Shown: piece by piece, positions 22,085-33,659 of the stretch
Numbering within the stretch: the stretch's first letter is position 1
How the letters are laid out: every line of letters begins with the position of its first letter
Source of the DNA: Ichthyophis bannanicus
Taxonomy: Eukaryota; Chordata; Amphibia; Gymnophiona; Ichthyophiidae
Assembly (NCBI GenBank): GCA_033557465.1
Contig: CM066032.1
Coordinates: forward strand, 447,018,270 to 447,082,269
Direction: 5' to 3'
DNA: 64,000 nucleotides
Made by a program: the position numbers and the translations under genes
Notes under the pieces: model-generated
Database searches by the model: none
Seen by the model: only the letters and a program-made list of their open reading frames with translations
What the model was told of the DNA's origin: nothing

Positions 22085-23640
22085 CCCAGCCCCATCCTAT
22101 TCTAATCCTCCCCCAACATCAGCTCCCTTCTAGTTCCAGTCTCACCCAGCATCCATTCCCTTCTAGTCCCTGCATCAGCCCATTTCCAGTCCTAGCCCCC
22201 CATCAACCCATTTCCAGTCCTAGCTCCCCCATCCATTTTCAGTCTGAGTCCCTTCATCAGCTCATTTCCAATCCTAGCCCCCCAGCAGCCCCTGGCGAGT
22301 CATTTGCTAGCCCCGCCATGCGCCCATGTCAAATCCTAGCTCACCTCCGCTCAGCCCAATTCCAGTCCAAGCCCCCCATGAGCCTACTTCCAGTTCTAGC
22401 CCCTCCATGAGTCCATTTCAATTCAAGCCCCCACCACAGCCCATTTCCAATCTTAGCTCCCCCCCAACAGCCCATTTCCAGTCCTATCCTAGCTGCTCCA
22501 TCAGCCCATTTTCAGTCCTAGCTCCCTTCCCTCACAGCCCATTTCCATTCCAAGCTCCCTCCCCATCAGCTATTTGCAGTTCAAGCCTCCCTGTCCACTC
22601 AGTCCATTTCCAGTCATAGCAATCCCCCAACCCATTACCAGTCCTAGCCCCCCATCAACCCATTTTCAGTTTAAGCCCCCCCTATAACCCATTACCAGTC
22701 CTAACCCCCCCATCAGCCCACTTCCAGTCTTAACCCCATCAGCCCATTTCCAGTCAGCCCCCCATAGCCCATTGCCAGTCCTAACCCCCCCCATCAGCCC
22801 ACAGCCCATTACCAGTCCTAACCACATCAGCCCACCTCAAGTCCTAACCCCTCCCCATCAGCCCATTTCCTGTCCTAGCGCCCCCATAGCCCATTAGCAG
22901 TCCTAACCCCCCCATAGCCCATTAGCAATCCTAACCCCCCATCACCCTATTTCCAGACAGCCCCCATCAGCCCACAGCCCATTACCAGTCTTAACCACCC
23001 CCCAGCCCATTTCCAGTACTAACTCCCCCATCACCACCCCATTTCCAGTCAGCCTCCATCAACCCCCAGCCCATTACCAGTCTTAACACCCCCTAGCCCA
23101 TTTCCAGTCCTAAACCCCCCCAGCCCATTTCCAGTCCTAACCCCCCACCCCATTTCCAGTCAGCCTCCATCAGCCCCAGCCCATTAGCAGTCTTAACCCC
23201 CCCAGCCCATTTCCAGTCCTAACCCCCCCCTAGCCCATTTCCAGTCAGCCTCCATCAGCCCCAGCCCATTAGCAGTCCTAACCCCCCCCAGCCCATTTCC
23301 AGTCCTAACCCCCCCAGCACATTTCCAGTCCTAACCCCCCCCCCCCAGCACATTTCCAGTCCTAACCCCCACCCCCTAGCACATTTCCAGTCCTAACCCC
23401 TCCCAGCACATTTCCCGTCCTAACCCCCCATCACCCCATTTCCAGTCAGCCTCCATCAACCCCCAGCCCATTACCAGTCTTAACCCCCCTAGCCCATTTC
23501 CAGTCCTAACCCCCCCAGCACATTGCCAGTCCTACCCCCCCCCCCAGCACATTTCCAGTCCTAACCCCCCATCACCCCATTTCCAGACAGCCTCCATCAG
23601 CCCCCCCAGCCCATTACCAGTCTTAACCCCCCCTCCCCTT
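22085..23640 (+). repeat. C-rich minisatellite inside the hAT element
   Basis: Irregular tandem units centred on CCCATTTCCAGTCCTAACCCCC and variants (TCAGCCC, CTCCATCAGCCC insertions), with unit lengths of roughly 25 to 50 bases. The left part is more diverged; the right part, from about 23,080, is most regular. It ends in a short CCCTT run at 23,632-23,661. Proline-rich ORFs across it are not genes. Confidence 0.9.
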
Positions 23641-23670
23641 CCCTTCCCTTCCCTTCCCTTCTGGCAAATT

Positions 23671-24072
23671 TAAAAAAAAAACCTGTCTCTAGCTGCTGCT
23701 GCTGCCACTGCCGCGTCCGTCGCAGCAGCGGCAGAATGGAGTGTCCCGCGGGGCCCTCTCTCCTCGTTGAGCCCTCTGCAAGGGCTTTCAGATTCGCGAA
23801 GGGAGAGTGCTCTCCCTCGCGTCTCTGTAAAGCCCGCAGGGGCTAATGGGAAATTTCCCATCAGCCCCTCGCGTCTAAAGGGGCAGATGGGAAATTTCCC
23901 ATTAGCCCCTGCGGGCTTTACAGAGACGCGAGGGAGCACTCTCCCTTCGCGAATCTGAAAGCCCTTGCAGAGGGCTCAACGAGGAGAAGGGGCCCCGCGG
24001 GACACTCCATTCTGCCGCTGCTGCGACGGACGCGGCAGCGGCAGCAGCCAGAGACAGGTTTTTTTTTTTAAT
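23671..24072. repeat. Near-perfect palindrome of about 400 bp
   Basis: Two arms of roughly 200 bases mirror each other around about 23,872. Outer pair: AAACCTGTCTCTAGCTGC versus GCAGCCAGAGACAGGTTT. Inner pair: GGGCTAATGGGAAATTTCCC versus GGGAAATTTCCCATTAGCCC. Few mismatches separate the arms. It lies close to the hAT right end. The Ala- and Arg-rich ORFs on either strand are artefacts of this GC-rich repeat. Confidence 0.9.
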
Positions 24073-24173
24073 GTAATTTTTTAAAAAAAAGCAGAATGTT
24101 CTTTGCGCGGGGCCCCCTGAAACGCGGGGCCCTGTGCAAAAAACATTCTTGCTCAATGGACGGGCCGGCCCTG

Positions 24174-24181
24174 GGCCTAGG
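24174..24181 (+). repeat. 8-bp target duplication, right copy, of the hAT element
   Basis: GGCCTAGG, identical to 21,117-21,124. Confidence 0.85.
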
Positions 24182-24953
24182 GATGCACCTGTTTCTGCTC
24201 CCGCTAAACGAAGATCGGAATATACCCCTATGTGAACTTCAGATGACATTTGGGGAATGCCTATGAGGAGACCCTGCTTGGAAGCAGGGTAAATGTTTGA
24301 GTGTATTTTATATACACACATAAATTGCAACTCCATTCATACTCTGCCCAAAATCCACCCGAGCAAGTCATATCAAAGGGACACTGAGTACGTTTAGAAT
24401 AGGTATATACAGGCAAAAAAATCCCTCAGAATAGAATAGAATGAAATGCTACCACTGCTGTTTGTGAAAGACAGAGAATGGAGACTTACAGGTGCTAAAA
24501 CTCCCACAGATTTATCATGGGAGCTGAGAGATGTGACTCCACTTTTACCCAAGAGCAACCTGCAGCAACAGTACATAGAACTGGATCCGAGGATTGGCCA
24601 AGATAAATAATAGGTTTGGGGTTGATATTAAAAAGGACTTACGCCAGATGCTAACAAAGTAAGTCCTTCTATTTAAAGAAGTAATGCCAGCTAAGAGATA
24701 ACCTTTGGATGGGGCAGGATTAGAAATTATCTGGAGAGCAGCAACATTTGACTATCCATTTAAGTTTAGGACCACATATTCAGTGGCCTTGCCTAAATGG
24801 ATAAGGCAGCAGAAAATCAGACATAATGGCAAGTGGATATGTCATTTGCTTATCTTTATATGCAACCAGGCAGCTAAATACTGCTCCCTTTGTATCTGGG
24901 TGACAAATAAAGGCCTGATTTACTACCAAACATTTTGCTATTGATACGCGAAG
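24182..24953. other. Unassigned sequence
   Basis: I expected the L1-A ORF2 to continue here after the hAT element but found no convincing match. Short ORFs show no family features. Confidence 0.4.
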
Positions 24954-26007
24954 GGCAGTTTTATAGAGCCGTACCAAGTTTTCACATGTGTCTATAATGC
25001 TTATTTTATAAAGTCAAACGTGTGAACACACCTTATTCAAGGTGCAATGACTTACACCAGCCCTAGAACTGTGAATTACAATGCTTAAGTTTTAAAAGCA
25101 CACACATATATTATAGTATTTTATAACCAATGTACATACGTGGTCACATTGCCCACACACTGCTCAGACTCCACCCATATGCATGCTCACAGTGAAAGAA
25201 CACATGATGCAGGCAATGTACATACTTTCCCACTAGTCAGTGGGGCACATATACTAAGCCCCCTGCTAGTAATGTGCGTCTGGGCCATCTTACCAGTTCG
25301 GGGCTTCAAGCTAACTGCAGGGGGCAGGTCATCTGTCCCTCTGGAGTTACCATGTGTCAGCATGGTAAAATGGCCGAGGGCACAACTAACTTAAAAACAT
25401 AGAAAATGACAGCAAATACCATATGGCCTGTCCAATCTGCTTCTCTATATCAACTCCTAAGCTTTACAGTCTCTTTTTTCCCTTAGAGATCCTCTGTGTT
25501 TGCCCCTTGCTTTCCTGAATTCAGATATAGTCCTCATCTCTGCCATCTCCATTGGGAGACCATTCTATGCATCTACCACTCTTTCCATAAAAAGAAATAT
25601 TTCCTCAAATTATTCTGAGTTTATTCCCTTTCACCTTCATCTTATGTCCCCTTGTTGCGGAGTTTTCTTGAGGTGGCGTTAGTTGCACTCGCACTACTTC
25701 CACCAAGCGCAGGTAATGTGGGTTACAAATACCCATGCCAGCTGCTCCCTGATGGGCATGCCTCCTTTCCACCCAGTCAGCACCCTGACACACACTACCA
25801 AGGTAGCGCAGGGTGTTTGGCATAGCCCCATGCTACCTTTTAATGCAGTACACAAACCATGTGCTAAACCCCATGCTACTTGGTAGCATGCTTTAGTAAA
25901 CAACCCTGGTATTTTATTAGACCTCACTGACATATGTAACTGGCCACTTAAGTGCTTAAATGAGCAAAATACCAAGTTTATGTGCCTCCTTATAAAACTA
26001 CCCTCAA
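24954..26007. mobile_element. Possible TIR element holding other insertions
   Basis: The left end GGGCAGTTTTATAGAG and the right end CTTATAAAACTACCC look like diverged inverted repeats. Inside lies a second pair, GGGGCACATATACTAAG (25,244) and CTTTAGTAAACAACCC (about 25,890-25,910), of the TTTACTAA Harbinger-like type. An inverted LINE end sits at the centre. No target duplications are clear, so this is tentative. Confidence 0.3.
25396..25685 (-). mobile_element. CR1/L2-type LINE 3' end
   Basis: On the minus strand: a degraded C-terminus (AAATATTTCTTTTTATGGAA, then a TGGTAGATGC equivalent) and a 3' end reading GGCCATATGGTATTTGCTGTC followed by TTTTCTATG. A related plus-strand end lies at 27,690-27,826. 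Confidence 0.7.
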
Positions 26008-26107
26008 TATGGGAAAAATAGCTCCAAATGTGGCTAAAGTCATATTGGCCATGTCTTGGAGGGAATAAATGCAGGGTGCTTGATGGTTCCTCTTCTTTCA
26101 ACTTCAC

Positions 26108-26123
26108 GGGGGGGGGGGGGGGG
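26108..26123 (+). repeat. G homopolymer (16 G)
   Basis: Uninterrupted G run; its length may be unreliable in the assembly. Confidence 0.9.
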
Positions 26124-26359
26124 TCTAGCTGTTTAACATATATTTTCTGTTTTTGAAGAGTGTCTCTCAAATATCCTTTGACATAGCTGCTGTTCAATAT
26201 TATTCAGATATTTGTCCTCGAGATGACAAAAAGATGCTGATGAATCAAGCTCTAAGTTCATAGCAATGTTACTGAAAGAGAACACACTAATGAGGCAATC
26301 TTTAAATTCTCAAGTTGACTTTTTTTTTCTTTTTAACACTGGCCACAGTGTTTAAATAA

Positions 26360-26605
26360 AATCCAGATATTCAGCATCCGATAGTGACCGGCACCGAGCA
26401 TCAGAATTCAGCACTGACCGATGGTGCGATGCGGATAGTGGTAATTTTCAGCCCGCTATCTGGATAGATTAGAACAGCTTTTTTGCAGATTGTGCTGCCA
26501 CCATCCAGATAATTTCCTGCTCTTCCCAGGCACTATCCATTCAGTGGCAAGGTAGCGTGTGGTGATATTCTGCGCACTGGATAAGTGCCGCTGAATACTG
26601 GACCC
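26360..26605. mobile_element. Short MITE related to the GATATTC family
   Basis: The left end AATCCAGATATTCAGC mirrors the right end GCTGAATACTGGACCC. TAA flanks both sides (26,357-26,359 and 26,606-26,608), a possible 3-bp duplication. The ends share the ATATTCAGC core with the elements at 3,545 and 27,165. Length 246 bp, no coding capacity. Confidence 0.5.
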
Positions 26606-26619
26606 TAATATTTCAGGCA

Positions 26620-27160
26620 CTGAGCCATGTACTAACTAGCATGCAAAATGGACTTCTGTATAATACAGAGTGGTCAGGAATACACAGTGTTAATATTTGT
26701 TGCTAATCTTTTTTCAAAATTAAGGTTATGTGGCAATATATAATTATGTGTACTTATGGCCCCTGCTCCTCAGTTGCATTCTGGTATTGCCATTCACAGG
26801 AATAAGACATTTCAAAATGAAAGAAAGAGGAATGCCAGATTTCAGTTCACATTATTGCCTCTCCTCAAGGTTATTTTATTTTGCATGCTTCTGAATTTCT
26901 ATTAACCTTTCCAGAGCACACATCTGCTTCTAATGCTTTGTCCTTGGTTTCTTAAAATCTTCTTCGTGACCGTTTCATCAGACTTTGGAAGACTGGAGCC
27001 TATGCTTTATTGAAGTAACTTGAATGTATTTTGTGGATTATTGTAAGCTATAAGGAGCGCCAAGGGGGTCTGTCTATTAAGCTGCTTTCAAGAGGCACTA
27101 ACATGGGTTACTTTCAAAAACACATATTAATGGAAAGGTTTACCCTAGAGCCACTAAATC
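26620..27160. other. Unassigned sequence
   Basis: AT-rich, no ORF, no repeat structure that I recognise. Confidence 0.5.
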
Positions 27161-27164
27161 ATGA

Positions 27165-27513
27165 AAGGCCCAATATTCAGCAGAGGTAGCAAGCGCTGAT
27201 AATGTGACTAGCTGTTGCCGCTGAATAGTAACCCCAGATGTTCAAGGCCAAGGCCATAACCGGCCACCGGCATTGAATATCTGAAGTAGCCACTGACTCC
27301 AGAAGCTAACCGGGCAGCAGCAATATTGAGCCACTGCTTGGTAAAGTTAGGCCAGCATTTGCCGCGCCGGACTTTATCCACAGGTCATTAACCAGGCAGC
27401 AGCGATAGTGAGCCGCTGCCCAATTAGCGACGAGTACTGGTTTCTCTCTGTCCCTGAATGCCCATGACACACCTTGATGCATATAGTGACAGCACTAATC
27501 GCTGAATATCCCA
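27165..27513. mobile_element. Diverged MITE of the GATATTC family
   Basis: The left end GGCCCAATATTCAGC mirrors the right end GCTGAATATCCCACC. The inside shares ACCGGGCAGCAGC-type phrases with the elements at 3,545 and 54,524. Boundaries and duplication are uncertain. Confidence 0.45.
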
Positions 27514-27689
27514 CCAACCAGCATTTACATCTTCATGTGCTACATAATGCATCACAGGTGAGGAGCACAACGCAGATATACAATATGTCAGCAACACATC
27601 ATATGCAGAATGCAGTCAATTTCCTTTGGAAAATGGTTACTTTAGCTTCTATCAGCCCCCTTGCTAAAACCTAAGAAACCCCTTCATGT

Positions 27690-27826
27690 AATCACTTTGT
27701 CAATATCTGAATTCAAGAAAGCATGGGAGGATCTCTGAGGGAGAGAAAGGGATGGTAGAGCTTAGCTAGTGTGGATGGGCTCTATGGTCTTTAGCTGCCA
27801 TCATTTTTCTATGTTTTTATGATTCT
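27690..27826 (+). mobile_element. LINE 3' end fragment (CR1/L2 type)
   Basis: Contains ATATCTGAATTCAAGAAAGC (end of the ORF2 C-terminus), a short 3'UTR with GGTCTTTAGCTGCCATCATT and a final TTTCTATGTTTTTATG. Heavily 5'-truncated. Confidence 0.65.
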
Positions 27827-27829
27827 AGA

Positions 27830-30221
27830 TCATCCCTTGTTAGTGCTGTGAGGCAGGAAATGAGGTCTGGAGATTAGAATTTTGCAGGCAGAGGAAATGT
27901 ATTGAACCAAATTTAAGTTACTGGTTGCAGCATGATGAGTTTTGATAGATTTTTCTAGCTTTGTTCCATTTTCAAGTGTCTGCTGTGTAGGTTTGTAAGG
28001 GAAGTTCTTATGAATGTGGATTTGTCTTAGGAGTCTTGGTTCATTCTCTGCTTTTAGCATGTGATAGAGAGGACTATCTGGTCCCTGACAGGTAAGAGCA
28101 TGGCAGGCGGCAGTGGAGTGAGTGTGCATATCAGGAACGTGCTTTGAGAGAAAGACAGTAAGAGCAGCAGTGACTAGACTAGAATAGGACTAGAATAGGA
28201 GAGGCTGGAGCAGCGGAATGGACAAAGGCAACAGTGCAGAGGTGGAGCACCATAGGGATGGAGATAGCAAATATAGTACACAGGCCACAGAGACAGGTAG
28301 AAAAGGTTGAAAGGGCAGTCAGTGGAGAAAGCTAATGGGGAAAAGGAAGAGGGAAGGAAAACAGGAGAGTGGGGAGTACAAGAAAGCAGCAAACAGGGAG
28401 AGACCTTCAGCATTTGACCTCCACATGGCACCACAGGAAGTAACCAGCTGATAACATGTCATACAAGCAATACACACAAGCAGTGGCTCACATCAAAAGA
28501 AAATAAGCTTATCATTCAGAAGGTTCTGGCATTATGGTGCTCCACACAGCAAAACATCTCAAAAGATGAGCATCTAGAGAAAAATGACATGAGCAGCCAG
28601 TTCTCAAGGAGGATCATCATGGTATGCACATGCCACACTGAAGAAAAAGTCATCACCATTAATGCACCCAGAGAGGGTCATCAGGAAGGTAGCCATGATC
28701 TAGCGCCCTCACCCCTATGACATAGCACATGTAGGGTGTCCTTGAATTTGAGGTCTTCCTAAATTGACTCAATCTATGAAGGTCCTGACTCAAGGACCTG
28801 AACATGGCCATGCAGCTAGCAGATAAGCACTGGCAAACAAATACACGCATCCTCTTTACTGGGACACTGTATCACAAGCTTAACCATGATCCATTCCTCT
28901 CTGCCAGTAGACTGTCACTGTAATTGTTGAGCTAGATGATAGGGGAGGGGGATTTAAATTAGGGGAACACCAGGTAGCAATGAATAAAGCCATATAGTGC
29001 TGCAGCCCATATTGAGGCAGGTTCCATTTAGGTTAGAAACCCAAATGGTCCAGGAGGAAGCTACTGGCTAAAATGTTAATTTGCAAAAGGCTTTTAACAT
29101 TTACCAGGGTGCACTAGATCAGCTTACATCAGGCAAAAGTTCTATTCTTTAACAGTCTCATTCTTTCAAATTTGTGCATACAGTATGCATCTGGTAACAT
29201 AATACACACATGGCCTTCTATACAAAAGTGGAATGGTTGATGAGTTCAGAAGAGAAAGGAGCCAGCAGTCAGAGTGGTTGAGTTTAGAACAAAAATATGA
29301 TATGCTGTAGATCCTTCACATTTTTTTTCTTCACAATAACAATGCACTTTTCTTTGCAAAAGATAAATGAAGGCCTTCTCATTAAAATGGAGCAAACATC
29401 TCTATTCCTGGAGTAGCCTCAGACACAGGCACATTTAATCTTTCCAGGATCTTACTAATGAAGCCATTTTTCCCCCAAGGTGCTAAACGATTTGTCAAAC
29501 CCTGTGAAATTTCTCCCATTTTTCAAAATCATACGGCAAATACCTTTTAAACCAAGTATGTATAAAGCCAACTTTTCTTTCTAAGTCCCAACAAAAATAA
29601 ATTTTCTTTGAAACATCTATTCATCCAAATAGATCCGATATGTTCATTGTCCTTTCTAACCTGTGCTTGACATCTCTCATTATCATTGTTGATGATCAGA
29701 TACTGACTAATATGAAGAGAGTTGCATGATTGCAAAGATAAAACTTAAGAGAAACCATATTTTAGAAGATAAAGTATTATTAAGAGTATCAATAATACTA
29801 GCAGCTTAAAGCAGAATAGTAAAAAACAAGACATCTGTCATTTTTGGACACAAAACAACATGAGGTTTTAAGAAAGTGTAATGCTGGTTTCATTTCTGTA
29901 ATAAACTGGATTAATAATAGCGTTGGTACACATCAGATTTCTAATAGAACTAGCTTGGTAGACAAAAATTACTTATATATCATAAAACAAATGTTGTCTG
30001 TAGTAAGTCTGATTTATTTTCAGCCCTGACAAAAAAGTATCCAGTGCCAACAGCAGTATTATCAGCACAAACGTGTGTACAAAAACATTACTTATCCCAA
30101 AATCTCTTTGTGTAGGTTCACCTCCAGCATCCTTTGCTGCTTGATGAGATTAGTCACGGTTATCACCGAGTGACATTCCTAATGAAACTTTTTCGAAGGA
30201 GTAAAATATTTGCACCTGTAG
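27830..30221. other. Unassigned sequence, no gene seen
   Basis: About 2.4 kb without recognisable genes or elements. Short direct repeats (ACTAGAATAGG twice near 28,178) are the only local structure noticed. ORFs are short and featureless. Confidence 0.5.
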
Positions 30222-30663
30222 GGGGTAATTGTATAAGGAGCTGCCTAGTTTTAGACAGCAAAAACGCACGTGAATGCTGGTATGCTGTCACTGAAGCGTG
30301 CAAATGACCTCTTAGAAAATACTGACCAGCATAAAAGTCTGCATGTTGGTTGCATCTTGTGCACTTTTACTGTAGGCATGCACATGGGCGGAGGTTGGGC
30401 AGAGAGTGCGTGGTGCAAGCAAGTATACGTGTTGCTCATAGGAATATCATCATTTAGTGAGTTTGTGCAAAAAGTAGATGCAGTCGTTTACAGCAGCTAT
30501 AAGACTGGTGTAAGTGTTCATACGGTAATTTAAGGCACCTTCTCTGCCACTTATGCCAGTATTATATAAAATCAAGTACATGTGTACTTGACTTTATAAA
30601 CTAGACATAAAATATGCATGTAAAAATGCATGCTAACAAGGCATGACTTAATAAAATTACCCT
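30222..30663. mobile_element. Possible TIR element (GGGTAATT...AATTACCC)
   Basis: The left end GGGGTAATTGTATAAGG is mirrored by the right end TTAATAAAATTACCCTC. Inside is a short palindrome, CAAGTACATGTGTACTTG (about 30,574-30,591). No target duplication is visible. Phrases like ATAAAATTACCC recur at 44,615 and 45,567, suggesting a dispersed family. Confidence 0.4.
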
Positions 30664-31249
30664 CAAACTGGGCAAACTCGTTTTCAGCAGGTATTTTCTA
30701 CCTAGACTTGATTCCCCTTCAGCATTTTGGAATCCCAACTGGTTTTCTTTACAAATCTGGTTAGGAAAGAGATGGTATCTCCACACTGACGCCTCTTGCA
30801 ATGTCCCAATGTCCACTTACGTCGAGCAAAAAATTATTATGTGCACCAATATACGATAAAAAAACATATAGAAGAAAACAATTACAAAAAAATAAATCTA
30901 ATATGCATTAAAGTTCTCATAGTCTCCTTCAACAGAATAGACTTACTCCACTCCTGATGCTAAATGGTACACATGTGCCCTGTTCCCACCTCCCCCCTAC
31001 AAGGAAATTCACATCAACACAAATTCCAATTGGCAGGTGTTTGGCTTTTGACTGAAAGGAGATTATATCTATACTATGTAGCAGTCACTATTTAAGGTTT
31101 TGACACTTGATAAAACTCGTTCACTCTACTCAGGAATTAGATTCTAGATGGGAGGTTTATGTTCTGAACCAAGAGTTTACTTAAAACCTAGGGTCACTGA
31201 TAAATAACTTTAGGCAACTGGGTTTTAGGGTTCTCATGCTACTAAAGAA
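30664..31249. other. Unassigned sequence
   Basis: No ORF or repeat structure supported. The L2-1 5' end may begin in this stretch but cannot be placed. Confidence 0.4.
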
Positions 31250-33659
31250 AGGAGCCCCGAGGCTGGTACAGCTGCCTGAGCATCCATATGCCTCATCAAG
31301 ATCAGCTCTGGGATTTCTTACCTAACTCAATCACGTTCATAATACTGAGTATAGTTGCAATTCAAAAACCAAACACAGACTACATGGGTCCCTATCATCT
31401 AATCCTCCTGATACTTATGCTACTATGTCATTATAGCAAGCAAGAGTGGTGCCAGCACAGCAACCACCCACCATGCTCCTGTTTTTAATGGCCATACAAA
31501 AAAGTGCCCAGTGCCAGTGCCAACACAATTATAGGCACCCTAACAAGCGGACATAGAATCTAATGCACATCAAGCGCACCAGTCTCCAATGCCCCAACAA
31601 CAAAAAAATAATTCTAAGCGCACCAATAAAATGCGCACTCATCAATGCTAGGTCCATAAGAAACAAAGTCAACACAATCACTGACTACCTATATGATCAA
31701 AATACAGACATGCTATGCATAACAGAAACATGACTTATGGATTCAGACCACGTTATACTAAATCAACTCATGCCACCTGCATACACAGCATACAACTGCT
31801 CTCGGATACATAGAAGAGGAGGGGAGTGCTTATACTGACCAAAAGTCACTTCAGGTTCAAAATGATTTCACATACCAACACAGGAGGAACCAATTCTATA
31901 ATCATATCAAATACATAACCATATGTCTAACATATAGAGCACCAAACACCAACCCTGATGACCTCTCCTCAATTCTGGAATCAGCATGTGCATACACACC
32001 ACCACACAAACCCATGCTAACCCTTGGAGACTTCAACCTTAACTCAGCCCCCAACAACATGGCAAAGGCTTTCCTTGGTGCCATGAAAGACATGCACTAC
32101 ACCCAATTAATTCAAGCTCCTACACACAGACAAGGCTCTTCACCTGACCTGATCTTTGCCCCCAGTACAATGCTGGAAAATAACAACTTAATCACACCAA
32201 CTCCCTGGTCAGACCACTACTTAATTACATTCAATGTTGCAATTGATAACCCGAGTACTCAAAATCATACTCAGCACAAGAACAGGATATTCAAAAGTTA
32301 TAACAAAGAACAATTCCTGAGAGAAGTCCTGGCCAAGATGAACCAAGACCTCCTGGATATAGATTGTCTAATGGAGAAATGGAACCACACCATTAGCAAT
32401 GCTGCGGAAGTGCCACAGAGAAAAGAAAGAAACGGCATATCCACAAGACTGCACCAGATGCCCTGGTATTCCCATGAAATTAAACAAACAAAAAGGGTTC
32501 TTAGAGGATAGAGAGGAAATGGAGGCAAAGCAAGAACCAGAATACACTAAAACAGTACAAGACGAAACAGAAAGAGTACAACAAGCTAATAAACAGATGC
32601 AAGAAGGAATATCATACAAATCTCATTCAGAAATCAGCAAACAAGCCGAGGGAATTATTTGAAATAGCCTGCAAGCTCACCAAAGAACCAGCACTTGAAA
32701 TCCAGCCAGAGATACATCCACAAAGAATGTCAGATTACCTAACAGCAAAACAAAACTGCGCCAACAAGGGCTCATCTGCAAAGTCAATTGACCCAAACAA
32801 TCATTCAGCCAATACAAACACAATCACTGACCCAACCACCAAGACACTTTGGGGAAAATTTGCGATACCATCTACAAGCCAACTAGTCCACACCATATCT
32901 TTGCTGAACACAACAACAGCACCAAATGACCCTTGCCCAGTTGAATGGATAAAATCAGCCAAGGAGGAACTCACCCCAATTATCCACAAAATAGTACAAA
33001 CATCACTAATAAACGGCCAAATGCTTTCATTGCTCAAACGAGCATCAATAAGACCTATTTTTAAAAAACCAGCACTGGACAAGGAGGACCCTACTGCATA
33101 TTGACCGATATCTAGCCTACCTTTCATGGCAAAAATAATTGAGATGACGGTACAAACGCAATTGTAAGGCCACATTAACACACATGTGCCACTAGACCCC
33201 CACCAGCACGGCTTTAAACCCAACCACAGTGTGGAAACACTACTAATCTCACTATTTGACACTATCATCAAAGGATTAGACAACATAAAAAAAGGATTCC
33301 TGTTAATCTTCCTTGATAAATCATCAGCCTTTGACAATGTATCGCATGCATTACTGTTGAAAAGCCTATGAGAGATTAGTCTACACAATAAAGCGATCAA
33401 ATGATTTCACTCTTACCTTGATGACAGGCAACATGTGAAATGCGGAGAAAACATATTCACGCCAATCAGCATACAACAAGGAATACCACAAGGATCCACT
33501 ACTTCATCAATGCTCTTCAATCTATACATCCAGCCTGTCTGTGATATCATCCAAAAACATAATATTCAGTGCAAACTATATGCAGATAATATCATGATTT
33601 ACACCAGCATAAACAATGACAAACCCGACTACTTGATAATAACCAACTGCCTCACAGAA

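Larger units (their letters stand above)
21125..24173. mobile_element. Non-autonomous hAT-like element, 3,049 bp
   Basis: The left end is CAGGGGCGGCCC and the right end reads CAGGGCCGGCCC on the opposite strand, both of the hAT CAGRG type. It is flanked by a perfect 8-bp duplication GGCCTAGG; 8 bp is the hAT hallmark. No transposase is recognisable: the 102-codon ORF at 21,249-21,557 has no features I know. Inside are three octamer motifs, a 1.5-kb C-rich minisatellite and a 400-bp palindrome. It interrupts L1-A. Confidence 0.8.

Noticed and set aside
22326..22619. Proline/serine-rich ORF
   Set aside because: It lies wholly in the C-rich minisatellite and changes with the repeat.
22700..23600. 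Interstitial telomere repeat (CCTAACCCC)
   Set aside because: The units are not CCCTAA tandems; the resemblance is confined to part of a longer, different unit.
22085..23640. CRISPR array
   Set aside because: Units are contiguous and irregular with no unique spacers, and the DNA is eukaryotic.
24182..24953. Continuation of the L1-A ORF2 after the hAT element
   Set aside because: All three frames lack L1 RT motifs such as FADD; phrases that looked similar were too short.
32801..33400. 199-codon antisense ORF
   Set aside because: It is the complement of L2-1 RT sequence and has no motifs of its own.
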